The translations under genes and the position numbers were made by a program. Of a stretch of 64,000 nucleotides of DNA, positions 10,871 to 23,800 are shown piece by piece. The notes below the pieces were generated by a model. It had not been told where the DNA came from. It made no database searches and saw nothing but the letters and a program-made list of their open reading frames with translations. Within the stretch, counting starts at the first letter, position 1; each line of letters opens with the position of its first letter. This DNA is from Dermacentor variabilis (taxonomy: Eukaryota; Arthropoda; Arachnida; Ixodida; Ixodidae), in NCBI RefSeq assembly GCF_050947875.1, contig NC_134570.1, positions 241,048,584 to 241,112,583 on the forward strand, in the 5' to 3' direction.

Positions 10871-13499
10871 CACAGACACGCACACGGTGGTGCGAATTGC
10901 GCACGTGCCCACCCACACGATGTCCGCACGCGAGTCCTCACAGACACGCACACGATGGCGCAAATTGCGCACGTGCCCACACAAACGATGTCCGCACGCG
11001 CGTCCTCACAGACACGCACACGATGGTGCAAATTGCGCACGTGCCCACACACACGATGTCCGCACGCGCGTCCTCACAGTCACGCACACGGTGGTGCAAA
11101 TTGCGCACGTGCCCACACACACGATGTCCGCACGCGCGTCCTCACAGTCACGCACATGGTGGTGCAAATTGCGCACGTGCCCACACAAACGATGTCCGCA
11201 CGCGCGTCCTCACAGACACGCACACGATGGTGCAAATTGCGCACGTGCCCACACAAACGATGTCCGCACGCGAGTCCTCACAGACACGCACACGATGGCG
11301 CAAATTGCGCACGTGCCCACGCACACGATGTCCGCACGCGCGTCCTCACAGACACGCACACGGTGGTGCAAATTGCGCACGTGCCCACACAAACGATGTC
11401 CGCACGCGCGTCCTCACAGACACGCACACGATGGTGCAAATTGCGCACGTGCCCACACAAACCATGTCCGCACGCGCGTCCTCACAGACACGCACACGAT
11501 GGTGCAAATTGCGCACGTGCCCACACAAACGATGTCCGCACGCGAGTCCTCACAGACACGCACACGATGGTGCAAATTGCGCACGTGCCCACCCACACGA
11601 TGTCCGCACGCGCGTCGTCACAGACACGCACACGGTGGTGCAAATTGCGCACGTGCCCACACAAACGAAGTCGGCACGCGCGTCCTCACAGACACGCACA
11701 TGGTGGTGCAAATTGCGCACGTGCCCACACAAACGATGTCCGCACGCGCGTCCTTACAGCACACGGTGGTGCAAATTGCGCACGTGCCCACAAAAACGAC
11801 GTCCGCACGCGCGTCCTCACAGTCACGCACACGATTGTGCAAATTGCGCACGTGCCCACCCACACGATGTCCGCACGCGCGTCCTCACAGACACGCACAC
11901 GATGGTGCCAATTGCGCATGTGCCCACCCACACGATGTCCGCACGCGCGTCCTCACAGACATGCACACGATGGTGCAAATTGCACACGTGCCCACCCACA
12001 CGATGTCCGCACGCGCGTCCTCACAGACACGCACATGGTGGTGCAAATTGCGCACGTGCCCACACAAACGATGTCCGCACGCGAGTCCTCGCAGACACGC
12101 ACACGATGGTGCAAATCGCGCACGTGCCCACCCACACGATGTCCGCACGCGCGTCCTCACAGACACGCACATGGTGGTGCAAATTGCGCACTTGCCCACA
12201 CAAACGATGTCCGCACGCGAGTCCTCAAGCACACGCACAAGATGGTGCAAATTGCGCACGTGCCCACCCACACGATGTCCGCACGCGCGTCCTCACAGAC
12301 ACGCACATGGTGGTGCAAATTGCGCACGTGCCCACACAAACGATGTCCGCACGCGCGTACTCACAGACACGCACACGGTGGTGCAAATTGCGCACGCGCT
12401 CACACAAACGATGTCCGCACGCGCGTCCTCACAGGCACGCACACGATGGTGCAAATTGCGCACGTGCCCACCCACACGATGTCCGCACGCGCTTCCTCAC
12501 AGACACGCACACGGTGGTGCAAATTGCGCACGTGCCCACACAAACGATGTCCGCACGCGCGTCCTCACAGTCACGCACACGGTGGTGCAAATTGCGCACG
12601 TGCCCACCCACACGATCTCCGCACGCGCGTCCTCACAGACACGCACATGGTGGTGGAAATTGCGCACGTGCCCACACAAACGATGTCCGCACGCGCGTCC
12701 TCACAGTCACGCACACGGTGGTGTAAATTGCGCATGTGCCCACCCACACGATGTCCGCACGCGCGTCCTCACAGACACGCACACGGTGGTGCAAATTGCG
12801 CACGTGCCCACACAAACGATGTCCGCACGCGCGTCCTCACAGACACGCACACGGTGGTGCAAATTGCGCACGTGCCCACACAAACGATGTCCGCACGGGC
12901 GTCCTCACAGTCACGCACACGGTGGTGCGAATTGCGCACGTGCCCACACAAACGATGTCCGCACGCGCGTCCTGACAGACACGCACACGATGGTGCAAAT
13001 TGCGCACGCACCAACACAAACGATGTCCGCACGCGAGTCCTCACAGACACGCACACGATGGCGCAAATTGCGCACGTGCCCACACAAACCATGTCCGCAC
13101 GCGCGTCCTCACAGACACGCACACGATGGTGCAAATTGCGCACGTGCCCACACAAACGATGTCCGCACGCGAGTCCTCACAGTCACGCACACGATGGTGC
13201 AAATTGCGCACGTGCCCACCCATACGATGTCCGCACGCGCGTCCTCACAGACACGCACACGGTGGTGCAAATTGCGCACGTGCCCACACAAACGATGTCC
13301 GCACGCGCGTCCTCACAGACACGCACACGATGGTGCAAATTGCGCAGGTGCCCACACAAACGATGTCCGCACGCGAGTCCTCACAGACACGCACACGATG
13401 GTGCAAATTGCGCACGTGCCCACCCACACGATGTCCGCACGCGCGTCCTCACGGTCACGCACACGATGGTGCAAATTGCGCACGTGCCCACCCACACGA

Positions 13500-16400
13500 T
13501 GTCCGCACGCGCGTCCTCAAGACACGCACACGGTGGTGCAAATTGCGCACGTGCCCACACAAACGATGTCCGCACGCGCGTCCTCACAGACACGCACACG
13601 ATGGTGCAAATTGCGCACGTGCCCACACAAACGATGTCCGCACGCGCGTCCTCACAGACACGCACACGGTGGTGCAAATTGCGCACGTGCCCACACAAAC
13701 GATGTCCGCACGCGCGTCCTCACAGTCACGCACACGATGGTGCAAATTGCGCACGTGCCCACCCACACGATGTCCGCACGCGCGTCCTCACAGACACGCA
13801 CACGGTGGTGCAAATTGCGCACGTGCCCACACAAACGATGTCCGCACGCGCGTCCTCACAGACACGCACACGGTGGTGCAAATTGCGCACGTGCCCACAC
13901 AAACGATGTCCGCACGCGCGTCCTCACAGACACGCACATGGTGGTGCAAATTGCGCACGTGCCCACACAAACGATGTCCGCACGCGCGTCCTTACAGCAC
14001 ACGGTGGTGCAAATTGCGCACGTGCCCACAAAAACGACGTCCGCACGTGAGTCCTCACAGTCACGCACACGATGTCCGCATGCGCGTCCTCACAGACGCG
14101 CACATGGTGGTGCAAATTGCGCACGTGCCCACACAAACGATGTCCGCACGCGCGTCCTTACAGACACGCACACGGTGGTGCAAATTGCGCACGTGCCCAC
14201 ACAAACGATGTCCGCACGCGCGTCCTCACAGACACGCACATGGTGGTGCAAATTGCGCACGTGCCCACACAAACGATGTCCGCACGCGCGTCCTCACAGA
14301 CACGCACATGGTGGTGCAAATTGCGCACGTGCCCACACAAACGATGTCCGCACGCGCGTCCTCACAGACACGCACATGGTGGTGCAAATTGCGCACGTGC
14401 CCACACAAACGATGTCCGCACGCGCGTCCTTACAGCACACGGTGGTGCAAATTGCGCACGTGCCCACAAAAACGACGTCCGCACGCGAGTCCTCACAGTC
14501 ACGCACACGATGTCCGCATGCGCGTCCTCACAGACGCGCACATGGTGGTGCAAATTGCGCACGTGCCCACACAAACGATGTCCGCACGCGCGTCCTTACA
14601 GACACGCACACGGTGGTGCAAATTGCACACGTGCCCACACAAACGATGTCCGCACGCGCGTCCTCACAGTCACGCACACGATTGTGCAAATTGCGCACGT
14701 GCCCACCCACACGATGTCCGCACGCGCGTCCTCACAGACACGCACACGATGGTGCGAATTGCGCATGTGCCCACCCACACGATGTCCGCACGCGCGTCCT
14801 CACAGACATGCACACGATGGTGCAAATTGCACACGTGCCCACCCACACGATGTCCGCACGCGCGTCCTCACAGACACGCACATGGTGGTGCAAATTGCGC
14901 ACGTGCCCCCACAAACGATGTCCGCACGCGAGTCCTCGCAGACACGCACACGATGGTGCAAATCGCGCACGTGCCCACCCACACGATGTCCGCACGCGCG
15001 TCCTCACAGACACGCACATGGTGGTGCAAATTGCGCACTTGTCCACGCAAACGATGTCCGCACGCGAGTCCTCAAACACACGCACACGATGGTGCAAATT
15101 GCGCACGTGCCCACCCACACGATGTCCGCACGCGCGTCCTCAAGACACGCACACGGTGGTGCAAATTGCGCACGTGCCCACACAAACGATGTCCGCACGC
15201 GCGTCCGCACAGACACGCACACGATGGTGCAAATTGCGCACGTGCCCACACAAACGATGTCCGCACGCGCGTCCTCACAGACACGCACACGGTGGTGCAA
15301 ATTGCGCACGTGGCCACACAAACGATGTCCGCACGCGCGTCCTCACAGTCACGCACACGATGGTGCAAATTGCGCACGTGCCCACCCACACGATGTCCGC
15401 ACGCGCGTCCTCACAGACACGCACACGGTGGTGCAAATTGCGCACGTGCCCACACAAACGATGTCCGCACGCGCGTCCTCACAGACACGCACACGGTGGT
15501 GCAAATTGCGCACGTGCCCACACAAACGATGTCCGCACACGCGTCCTCACAGACACGCACATGGTGGTGCAAATTGCGCACGTGCCCACACAAACGATGT
15601 CCGCACGCGCGTCCTTACAGCACACGGTGGTGCAAATTGCGCACGTGCCCACAAAAACGACGTCCGCACGTGAGTCCTCACAGTCACGCACACGATGTCC
15701 GCATGCGCGTCCTCACAGACGCGCACATGGTGGTGCAAATTGCGCACGTGCCCACACAAACGATGTCCGCACGCGCGTCCTTACAGACACGCACACGGTG
15801 GTGCAAATTGCGCACGTGCCCACACAAACGATGTCCGCACGCGCGTCCTCACAGACACGCACATGGTGGTGCAAATTGCGCACGTGCCCACACAAACGAT
15901 GTCCGCACGCGCGTCCTCACAGACACGCACATGGTGGTGCAAATTGCGCACGTGCCCACACAAACGATGTCCGCACGCGCGTCCTCACAGACACGCACAT
16001 GGTGGTGCAAATTGCGCACGTGCCCACACAAACGATGTCCGCACGCGCGTCCTTACAGCACACGGTGGTGCAAATTGCGCACGTCCCCACAAAAACGACG
16101 TCCGCACGCGAGTCCTCACAGTCACGCACACGATGTCCGCATGCGCGTCCTCACAGACGCGCACATGGTGGTGCAAATTGCGCACGTGCCCACACAAACG
16201 ATGTCCGCACGCGCGTCCTTACAGACACGCACACGGTGGTGCAAATTGCACACGTGCCCACACAAACGATGTCCGCACGCGCGTCCTCACAGTCACGCAC
16301 ACGATTGTGCAAATTGCGCACGTGCCCACCCACACGATGTCCGCACGCGCGTCCTCACAGACACGCACACGATGGTGCGAATTGCGCATGTGCCCACCCA

Positions 16401-16745
16401 CACGATGTCCGCACGCGCGTCCTCACAGACATGCACACGATGGTGCAAATTGCACACGTGCCCACCCACACGATGTCCGCACACGCGTCCTCACAGACAC
16501 GCACATGGTGGTGCAAATTGCGCACGTGCCCACACAAACGATGTCCGCACGCGAGTCCTCGCAGACACGCACACGATGGTGCAAATCGCGCACGTGCCCA
16601 CCCACACGATGTCCGCACGCGCGTCCTCACAGACACGCACATGGTGGTGCAAATTGCGCACTTGTCCACGCAAACGATGTCCGCACGCGAGTCCTCAAAC
16701 ACACGCACAAGATGGTGCAAATTGCGCACGTGCCCACCCACACGA
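13500..16745 (+). repeat. 1,623-bp segment, two tandem copies
   Basis: The variant order from about 13500 to 15120 recurs at about 15123 to 16745, offset 1,623 bp. The offset is not a multiple of 68 because each copy contains shortened monomers. Markers include CCTTACAGCACACGG (13990, 14428, 15612, 16050) and ATGTCCGCATGCGCG (14070, 14510, 15693, 16131). Boundaries are approximate. Confidence 0.8.
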
Positions 16746-17299
16746 TGTCCGCACGCGCGTCCTCACAGACACGCACATGGTGGTGCAAATTGCGCACGTG
16801 CCCACACAAACGATGTCCGCACGCGCGTACTCACAGACACGCACACGGTGGTGCAAATTGCGCACGCGCCCACACAAACGATGTCCGCACGCGCGTCCTC
16901 ACAGGCACGCACACGATGGTGCAAATTGCGCACGTGCCCACCCACACGATGTCCGCACGCGCTTCCTCACAGACACGCACACGGTGGTGCAAATTGCGCA
17001 CGTGCCCACACAAACGATGTCCGCACGCGCGTCCTCACAGACACGCACACGGTGGTGCAAATTGCGGACGTGCCCACACAAACGATGTCCGCACGCGCGT
17101 CCTCACAGACACGCACACGATGGTGCGAATTGCGCACGTGCCCACACAAACGATGTCCGCACGCGCGTCCTCACAGACACGCACACGGTGGTGCGAATTG
17201 CGCACGTGCCCACCCACACGATGTTCGCACGCGCGTCCTCACAGTCACGCACACGGTGGTGCAAATTGCGCACGTGCCCACCCACACGATCTCCGCACG

Positions 17300-19760
17300 C
17301 GCGTCCTCACAGACACGCACATGGTGGTGCAAATTGCGCACGTGCCCACCCACAAGATGTCCACACGCGCGTCCTCACAGACACGCACACGGTGGTGCAA
17401 ATTGCGCACGTGCCCGCACAAACGATGTCCGCACGCGCGTCCTCACAGTCACGCACAAGGTGGTGCAGATTGCGCATGTGCCCACCCACACGATGTCCGC
17501 ACGCGCGTCCTCACAGACACGCACACGGTGGTGCAAATTGCGCACGTGCCCACACAAACGATGTCCGCACGCGCGTCCTCACAGACACGCACACGGTGGT
17601 GCAAATTGCGCACGTGCCCACACAAACGATGTCCGCACGCGCGTCCTCACAGTCACGCACACGGTGGTGCGAATTGCGCACGTGCCCACACAAACGATGT
17701 CCGCACGCGCGTCCTGACAGACACGCACACGATGGTGCAAATTGCGCACGCACCAACACAAACGATGTCCGCACGCGAGTCCTCACAGACACGCACACGA
17801 TGGCGCAAATTGCGCACGTGCCCACCCACACGATGTCCGCACGCGCGTCCTCACAGACACGCACATAGTGGTGCAAATTGCGCACGTGCCCACACAAACC
17901 ATGTCCGCACGCGCGTCCTCACAGACACTTACACGATGGTGCAAATTGCGCACGTGCCCACACAAACGATGTCCGCACGCGAGTCCTCACAGTCACGCAC
18001 ACGATGGTGCAAATTGCGCACGTGCCCACCCACACGATGTCCGCACGCGCGTCCTCACAGACACGCACACGGTGGTGCAAATTGCGCACGTGCCCACACA
18101 AACGATGTCCGCACGCGCGTCCTCACAGACACGCACACGATGGTGCAAATTGCGCAGGTGCCCACACAAACGATGTCCGCACGCGAGTCCTCACAGACAC
18201 GCACACGATGGTGCAAATTGCGCACGTGCCCACCCACACGATGTCCGCACGCGCGTCCTCACAGACACGCACACGGTGGTGCAAATTGCGCACGTGCCCA
18301 CACAAACGATGTCCGCACGCGCGTCCTCACAGACACGCACACGGTGGTGCAAATTGCGCACGTGCCCACACAAACGATGTCCGCACGCGCGTCCTCATAG
18401 ACACGCACACGATGGTGCAAATTGCGCACGTGCCCACACACAAGATGTCCGCACGCGCGTCCTCACAGTCACGCACACGGTGGTGCAAATTGCGCACGTG
18501 CCCACCCACACGATCTCCGCACGCGCGTCCTCACAGACACGCACATGGTGGTGCAAATTGCGCACGTGCCCACCCACAAGATGTCCACACGCGCGTCCTC
18601 ACAGACACGCACACGGTGGTGCAAATTGCGCACGTGCCCGCACAAACGATGTCCGCACGCGCGTCCTCACAGTCACGCACAAGGTGGTGCAGATTGCGCA
18701 TGTGCCCACCCACACGATGTCCGCACGCGCGTCCTCACAGACACGCACACGGTGGTGCAAATTGCGCACGTGCCCACACAAACGATGTCCGCACGCGCGT
18801 CCTCACAGACACGCACACGGTGGTGCAAATTGCGCACGTGCCCACACAAACGATGTCCGCACGCGCGTCCTCACAGTCACGCACACGGTGGTGCGAATTG
18901 CGCACGTGCCCACACAAACGATGTCCGCACGCGCGTCCTGACAGACACGCACACGATGGTGCAAATTGCGCACGCACCAACACAAACGATGTCCGCACGC
19001 GAGTCCTCACAGACACGCACACGATGGCGCAAATTGCGCACGTGCCCACCCACACGATGTCCGCACGCGCGTCCTCACAGACACGCACATAGTGGTGCAA
19101 ATTGCGCACGTGCCCACACAAACCATGTCCGCACGCGCGTCCTCACAGACACGCACACGATGGTGCAAATTGCGCACGTGCCCACACAAACGATGTCCGC
19201 ACGCGAGTCCTCACAGTCACGCACACGATGGTGCAAATTGCGCACGTGCCCACCCACACGATGTCCGCACGCGCGTCCTCACAGACACGCACACGGTGGT
19301 GCAAATTGCGCACGTGCCCACACAAACGATGTCCGCACGCGCGTCCTCACAGACACGCACACGATGGTGCAAATTGCGCAGGTGCCCACACAAACGATGT
19401 CCGCACGCGAGTCCTCACAGACACGCACACGATGGTGCAAATTGCGCACGTGCCCACCCACACGATGTCCGCACGCGCGTCCTCACGGTCACGCACACGA
19501 TGGTGCAAATTGCGCACGTGCCCACCCACACGATGTCCGCACGCGCGTCCTCAAGACACGCACACGGTGGTGCAAATTGCGCACGTGCCCACACAAACGA
19601 TGTCCGCACGCGCGTCCGCACAGACACGCACACGATGGTGCAAATTGCGCACGTGCCCACACAAACGATGTCCGCACGCGCGTCCTCACAGACACGCACA
19701 CGGTGGTGCAAATTGCGCACGTGCCCACACAAACGATGTCCGCACGCGCGTCCTCACAGT
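17300..19760 (+). repeat. 1,224-bp (18-mer) segment, two copies
   Basis: Marker monomers at 17340-17360 (CCCACAAGATGTCCACACG), 17455 (GCACAAGGTGGTGCAGATTG), 17750 (ACGCACCAACACAAACG) and 17868 (CACATAGTGG) recur exactly 1,224 bp downstream. The surrounding variant order is the same. Confidence 0.8.
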
Positions 19761-20879
19761 CACGCACACGATGGTGCAAATTGCGCACGTGCCCACCCAC
19801 ACGATGTCCGCACGCGCGTCCTCACAGACACGCACACGGTGGTGCAAATTGCGCACGTGCCCACACAAACGATGTCCGCACGCGCGTCCTCACAGACACG
19901 CACACGGTGGTGCAAATTGCGCACGTGCCCACACAAACGATGTCCGCACGCGCGTCCTCATAGACACGCACACGATGGTGCAAATTGCGCACGTGCCCAC
20001 ACACAAGATGTCCGCACGCGCGTCCTCACAGTCACGCACATGGTGGTGCAAATTGCGCACGTGCCCACACAAACGATGTCCGCACGCGCGTCCTCAGAGA
20101 CACGCACACGATGGTGCAAATTGCGCACGTGCCCACCCACACGATGTCCGCACGCGCGTCCTCCCAGACACGCACATGGTGGTGCAAATTGCGCACGTGC
20201 CCACACAAACCATGTCCGCACGCGCGTCCTCACAGACACGCACACGATGGTGCAAATTGCGCACGTGCCCACACAAACGATGTCCGCACGCGAGTCCTCA
20301 CAGACACGCGCACGATGGTGCAAATTGCGCACGTGCCCACACAAACGATGTCCGCACGCGCGTCGTTACAGACACGCACACGGTGGTGCAAATTGCGGAC
20401 GTGCCCACACAAACGATGTCCGCACGCGCGTCCTCACAGTCACGCACACGATGGTGCAAATTGCGCACGTGCCCACCCACACGATGTCCGCACGCGCGTC
20501 CTCACAGACACGCACACGATGGTGCGAATAGCGCACGTGCCCACCCACACGATGTCCGCACGCGCATCGTCACAGACACGCACACGGTGGTGCAAATTGC
20601 GCACGTGCCCACACAAACGATGTCCGCACGCGCGTCCTCACAGACACGCACACGATGGTGGAAATTGCGCACGTGCCCACACAAACGATGTCCGCACGCG
20701 AGTCCTCACAGACACGCACACGGTGGTGCAAATTGCGCACGTGCCCACACAAACGATGTCCACACGCGAGTCCTCACAGACACGCACACGATGGTGCAAA
20801 TTGCGCACGTGCCCACCCACACGATGTCCGCACGCGCATCGTCACAGACACGCACACAGTGGTGCAAATTGCGCACGTG

Positions 20880-23800
20880 CCCACACAAACGATGTCCGCA
20901 CGCGCGTCCTCACAGACACGCACTTGGTGGTGCAAATTGCGCACGTGCCCACACAAACGATGTCCGCACGCGAGTCCTCACAGTCACGCACACGATGTCC
21001 GCATGTGCGTCCTCACAGACAAGCACATGGTGGTGCAAATTGCGCACGTGCCCACACAAACGATGTCCGCACGCGCGTCCTTACAGCACACGGTGGTGCA
21101 AATTGCGCACGTGCCCACAAAAACGATGTCCGCACGCGAGTCCTCACAGTCACACACACGATGTCCGCATGCGCGTCCTCACAGACACGCACATGATGGT
21201 GCAAATTGCGCACGTGCCCACACAAACGATGTCCGCACGCGCGTCCTTACAGACACGCACACGGTGGTGCAAATTGCGCACGTGCCCACACAAACGATGT
21301 CCGCACGCGCGTTCTCACAGACCCGCACACAGTGGTGCAAATTGCGCACGTGCCCACACAAACGATGTCCGCACGCGCGTCCTCACAGACACGCACACGG
21401 TGGTGCGAATTGCGCACGTGCCCACACAAACGATGTCCGCACGCGCGTCCTTACAGCACACGGTGGTGCAAATTGCGCACGTGCCCACAAAAACGATGTC
21501 CGCACGCGAGTCCTCACAGTCACGCACACGATGTCCGCATGCGCGTCCTCACAGACACGCACATGGTGGTGCAAATTGCGCACGTGCCCACCCACACGAT
21601 GTCCGCACGCGCGTCCTCACAGACACGCACAAGGTTGTGCAAATTGCGCACGTGCCCACACAAACCATGTCCGCACGCGCGTCCTCACAGACACGCACAC
21701 GATGGTGCAAATTGCGCACGTGCCCACACAAACGATGTCCGCACGCGAGTCCTCACAGACACGCACACGATGGTGCAAATTGCGCACGTGCCCACCCACA
21801 CGATGTCCGCACGCGCATCGTCACAGACACGCACACGGTGGTGCAAATTGCGCACGTGCCCACACAAACGATGTCCGCACGCGCGTCCTCACAGACACGC
21901 ACATGGTGGTGCAAATTGCGCACGTGCCCACACAAATGATGTCCGCGCGCGAGTCCTCACAGTCACGCACACGATGTCCGCATGCGCGTCCTCACAGACA
22001 CGCACATGGTGGTGCAAATTGCGCACGTGCCCACACAAACGATGTCCGCACGCGCGTCCTTACAGCACACGGTGGTGCAAATTGCGCACGTGCCCACAAA
22101 AACGATGTCCGCACGCGAGTCCTCACAGTCACACACATGGTGGTGCAAATTGCGCACGTGCCCACACAAACGATCTCCGCACGCGCGTCCTTACAGACAC
22201 GCACACGGTGGTGCAAATTGCGCACGTGCCCCCACAAACGATGTCCGCACGCGCGTCCTCACAGACACGCACACGGTGGTGCAAATTGCGCACGTGCCCA
22301 CACAAACGATGTCCGCACGCGCGTCCTCACAGACACGCACACGGTGGTGCGAATTGCGCACGTGCCCACACAAACGATGTCCGCACGCGCGTCCTCACAG
22401 ACACGCACACGGTGGTGCGAATTGCGCACGTGCCCACACAAACGATGTCCGCAGGCGAGTCCTCACAGACACGCACACGATGGTGCAAATTGCGCACGTG
22501 CCCACACAAACGATGTCCGCACGCGAGTCCTCACAGACACGCACACGGTGGTGCAAATTGCGCACGTGCCCACCCACACGATGTCCGCACGCGCGTCCTC
22601 ACAGACACGCACACGGTGGTGCGAATTGCGCACGTGCCCACACAAACGATGTCCGCACGCGCGTTCTCACAGACACGCACACGGTGGTGCAAATTGCGCA
22701 CGTGCCCACACAAACGATGTCCACACGCGAGTCCTCACAGACACGCACACGATGGTGCAAATCGCGCACGTGCCCACAGAAACGATGTCCGCACGCGAGT
22801 CCTCACAGACACGCACACGATGGTGCAAATTGCGCACGTGCCCACACAAAGGATGTCCGCACGCGAGTCCTCACAGACACGCACACGGTGGTGGAAATTG
22901 CGCACGTGCCCACCCACACGATGTCCGCACGCGCGTCCTCACAGACACGCACATGGTGGTGCAAATTGCGCACGTGCCAACACAAACCATGTCCGCACGC
23001 GCGACCTCACAGACACGCACACGATGGTGCAAATTGCACACGTGCCCACACAAACGATGTCCACACGCGGGTCCTCACAGACACGCACACGATGGTGCAA
23101 ATTGCGCACGTGCCCACCCACACGATGTCCGCACGCGCATGGTCACAGACACGCACACGGTGGTGCAAATCGCGCACGTGCCCACACAAACGATGTCCGC
23201 ACGCGCGTCCTCACAGACACGCACATGGTGGTGCAAATTGCGCACGTGCCCACACAAACGATGTCCGCACGCGAGTCCTCACAGTCACGCACACGATGTC
23301 CGCATGCGCGTCCTCACAGACACGCACATGGTGGTGCAAATTGCGCACGTGCCCACACAAACGATGTCCGCACGCGCGTCCTTACAGCACACGGTGGTGC
23401 AAATTGCGCACGTGCCCACAAAAACGATGTCCGCACGCGAGTCCTCACAGTCACGCACACGATGTCCGCATGCGCGTCCTCACAGACACGCACATGATGG
23501 TGCAAATTGCGCACGTGCCCACACAAACGATGTCCGCACGCGCGTCCTTACAGACACGCACACGGTGGTGCAAATTGCGCACGTGCCCACACAAACGATG
23601 TCCGCACGCGCGTCCTCACAGTCACGCACACGATGGTGCAAATTGCGCACGTGCCCACCCACACGATGTCCGCACGCGCGTCCTCACAGACACGCACACG
23701 ATAGTGCGAATTGCGCATGTGCCCACCCACACGATGTCCGCACGCGCGTCCTCACAGACACGCACACGATGGTGCAAATTGCGCACGTGCCCACACAAAT

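Noticed and set aside
9153..17717. A 2,854-codon plus-strand protein gene, and similar frames of 1,000-1,900 codons up to 42.2 kb
   Set aside because: All three plus frames are open over the same satellite. The unit length is not a multiple of three, and variants include frame-shifting indels. This is what a stop-free monomer produces without selection.
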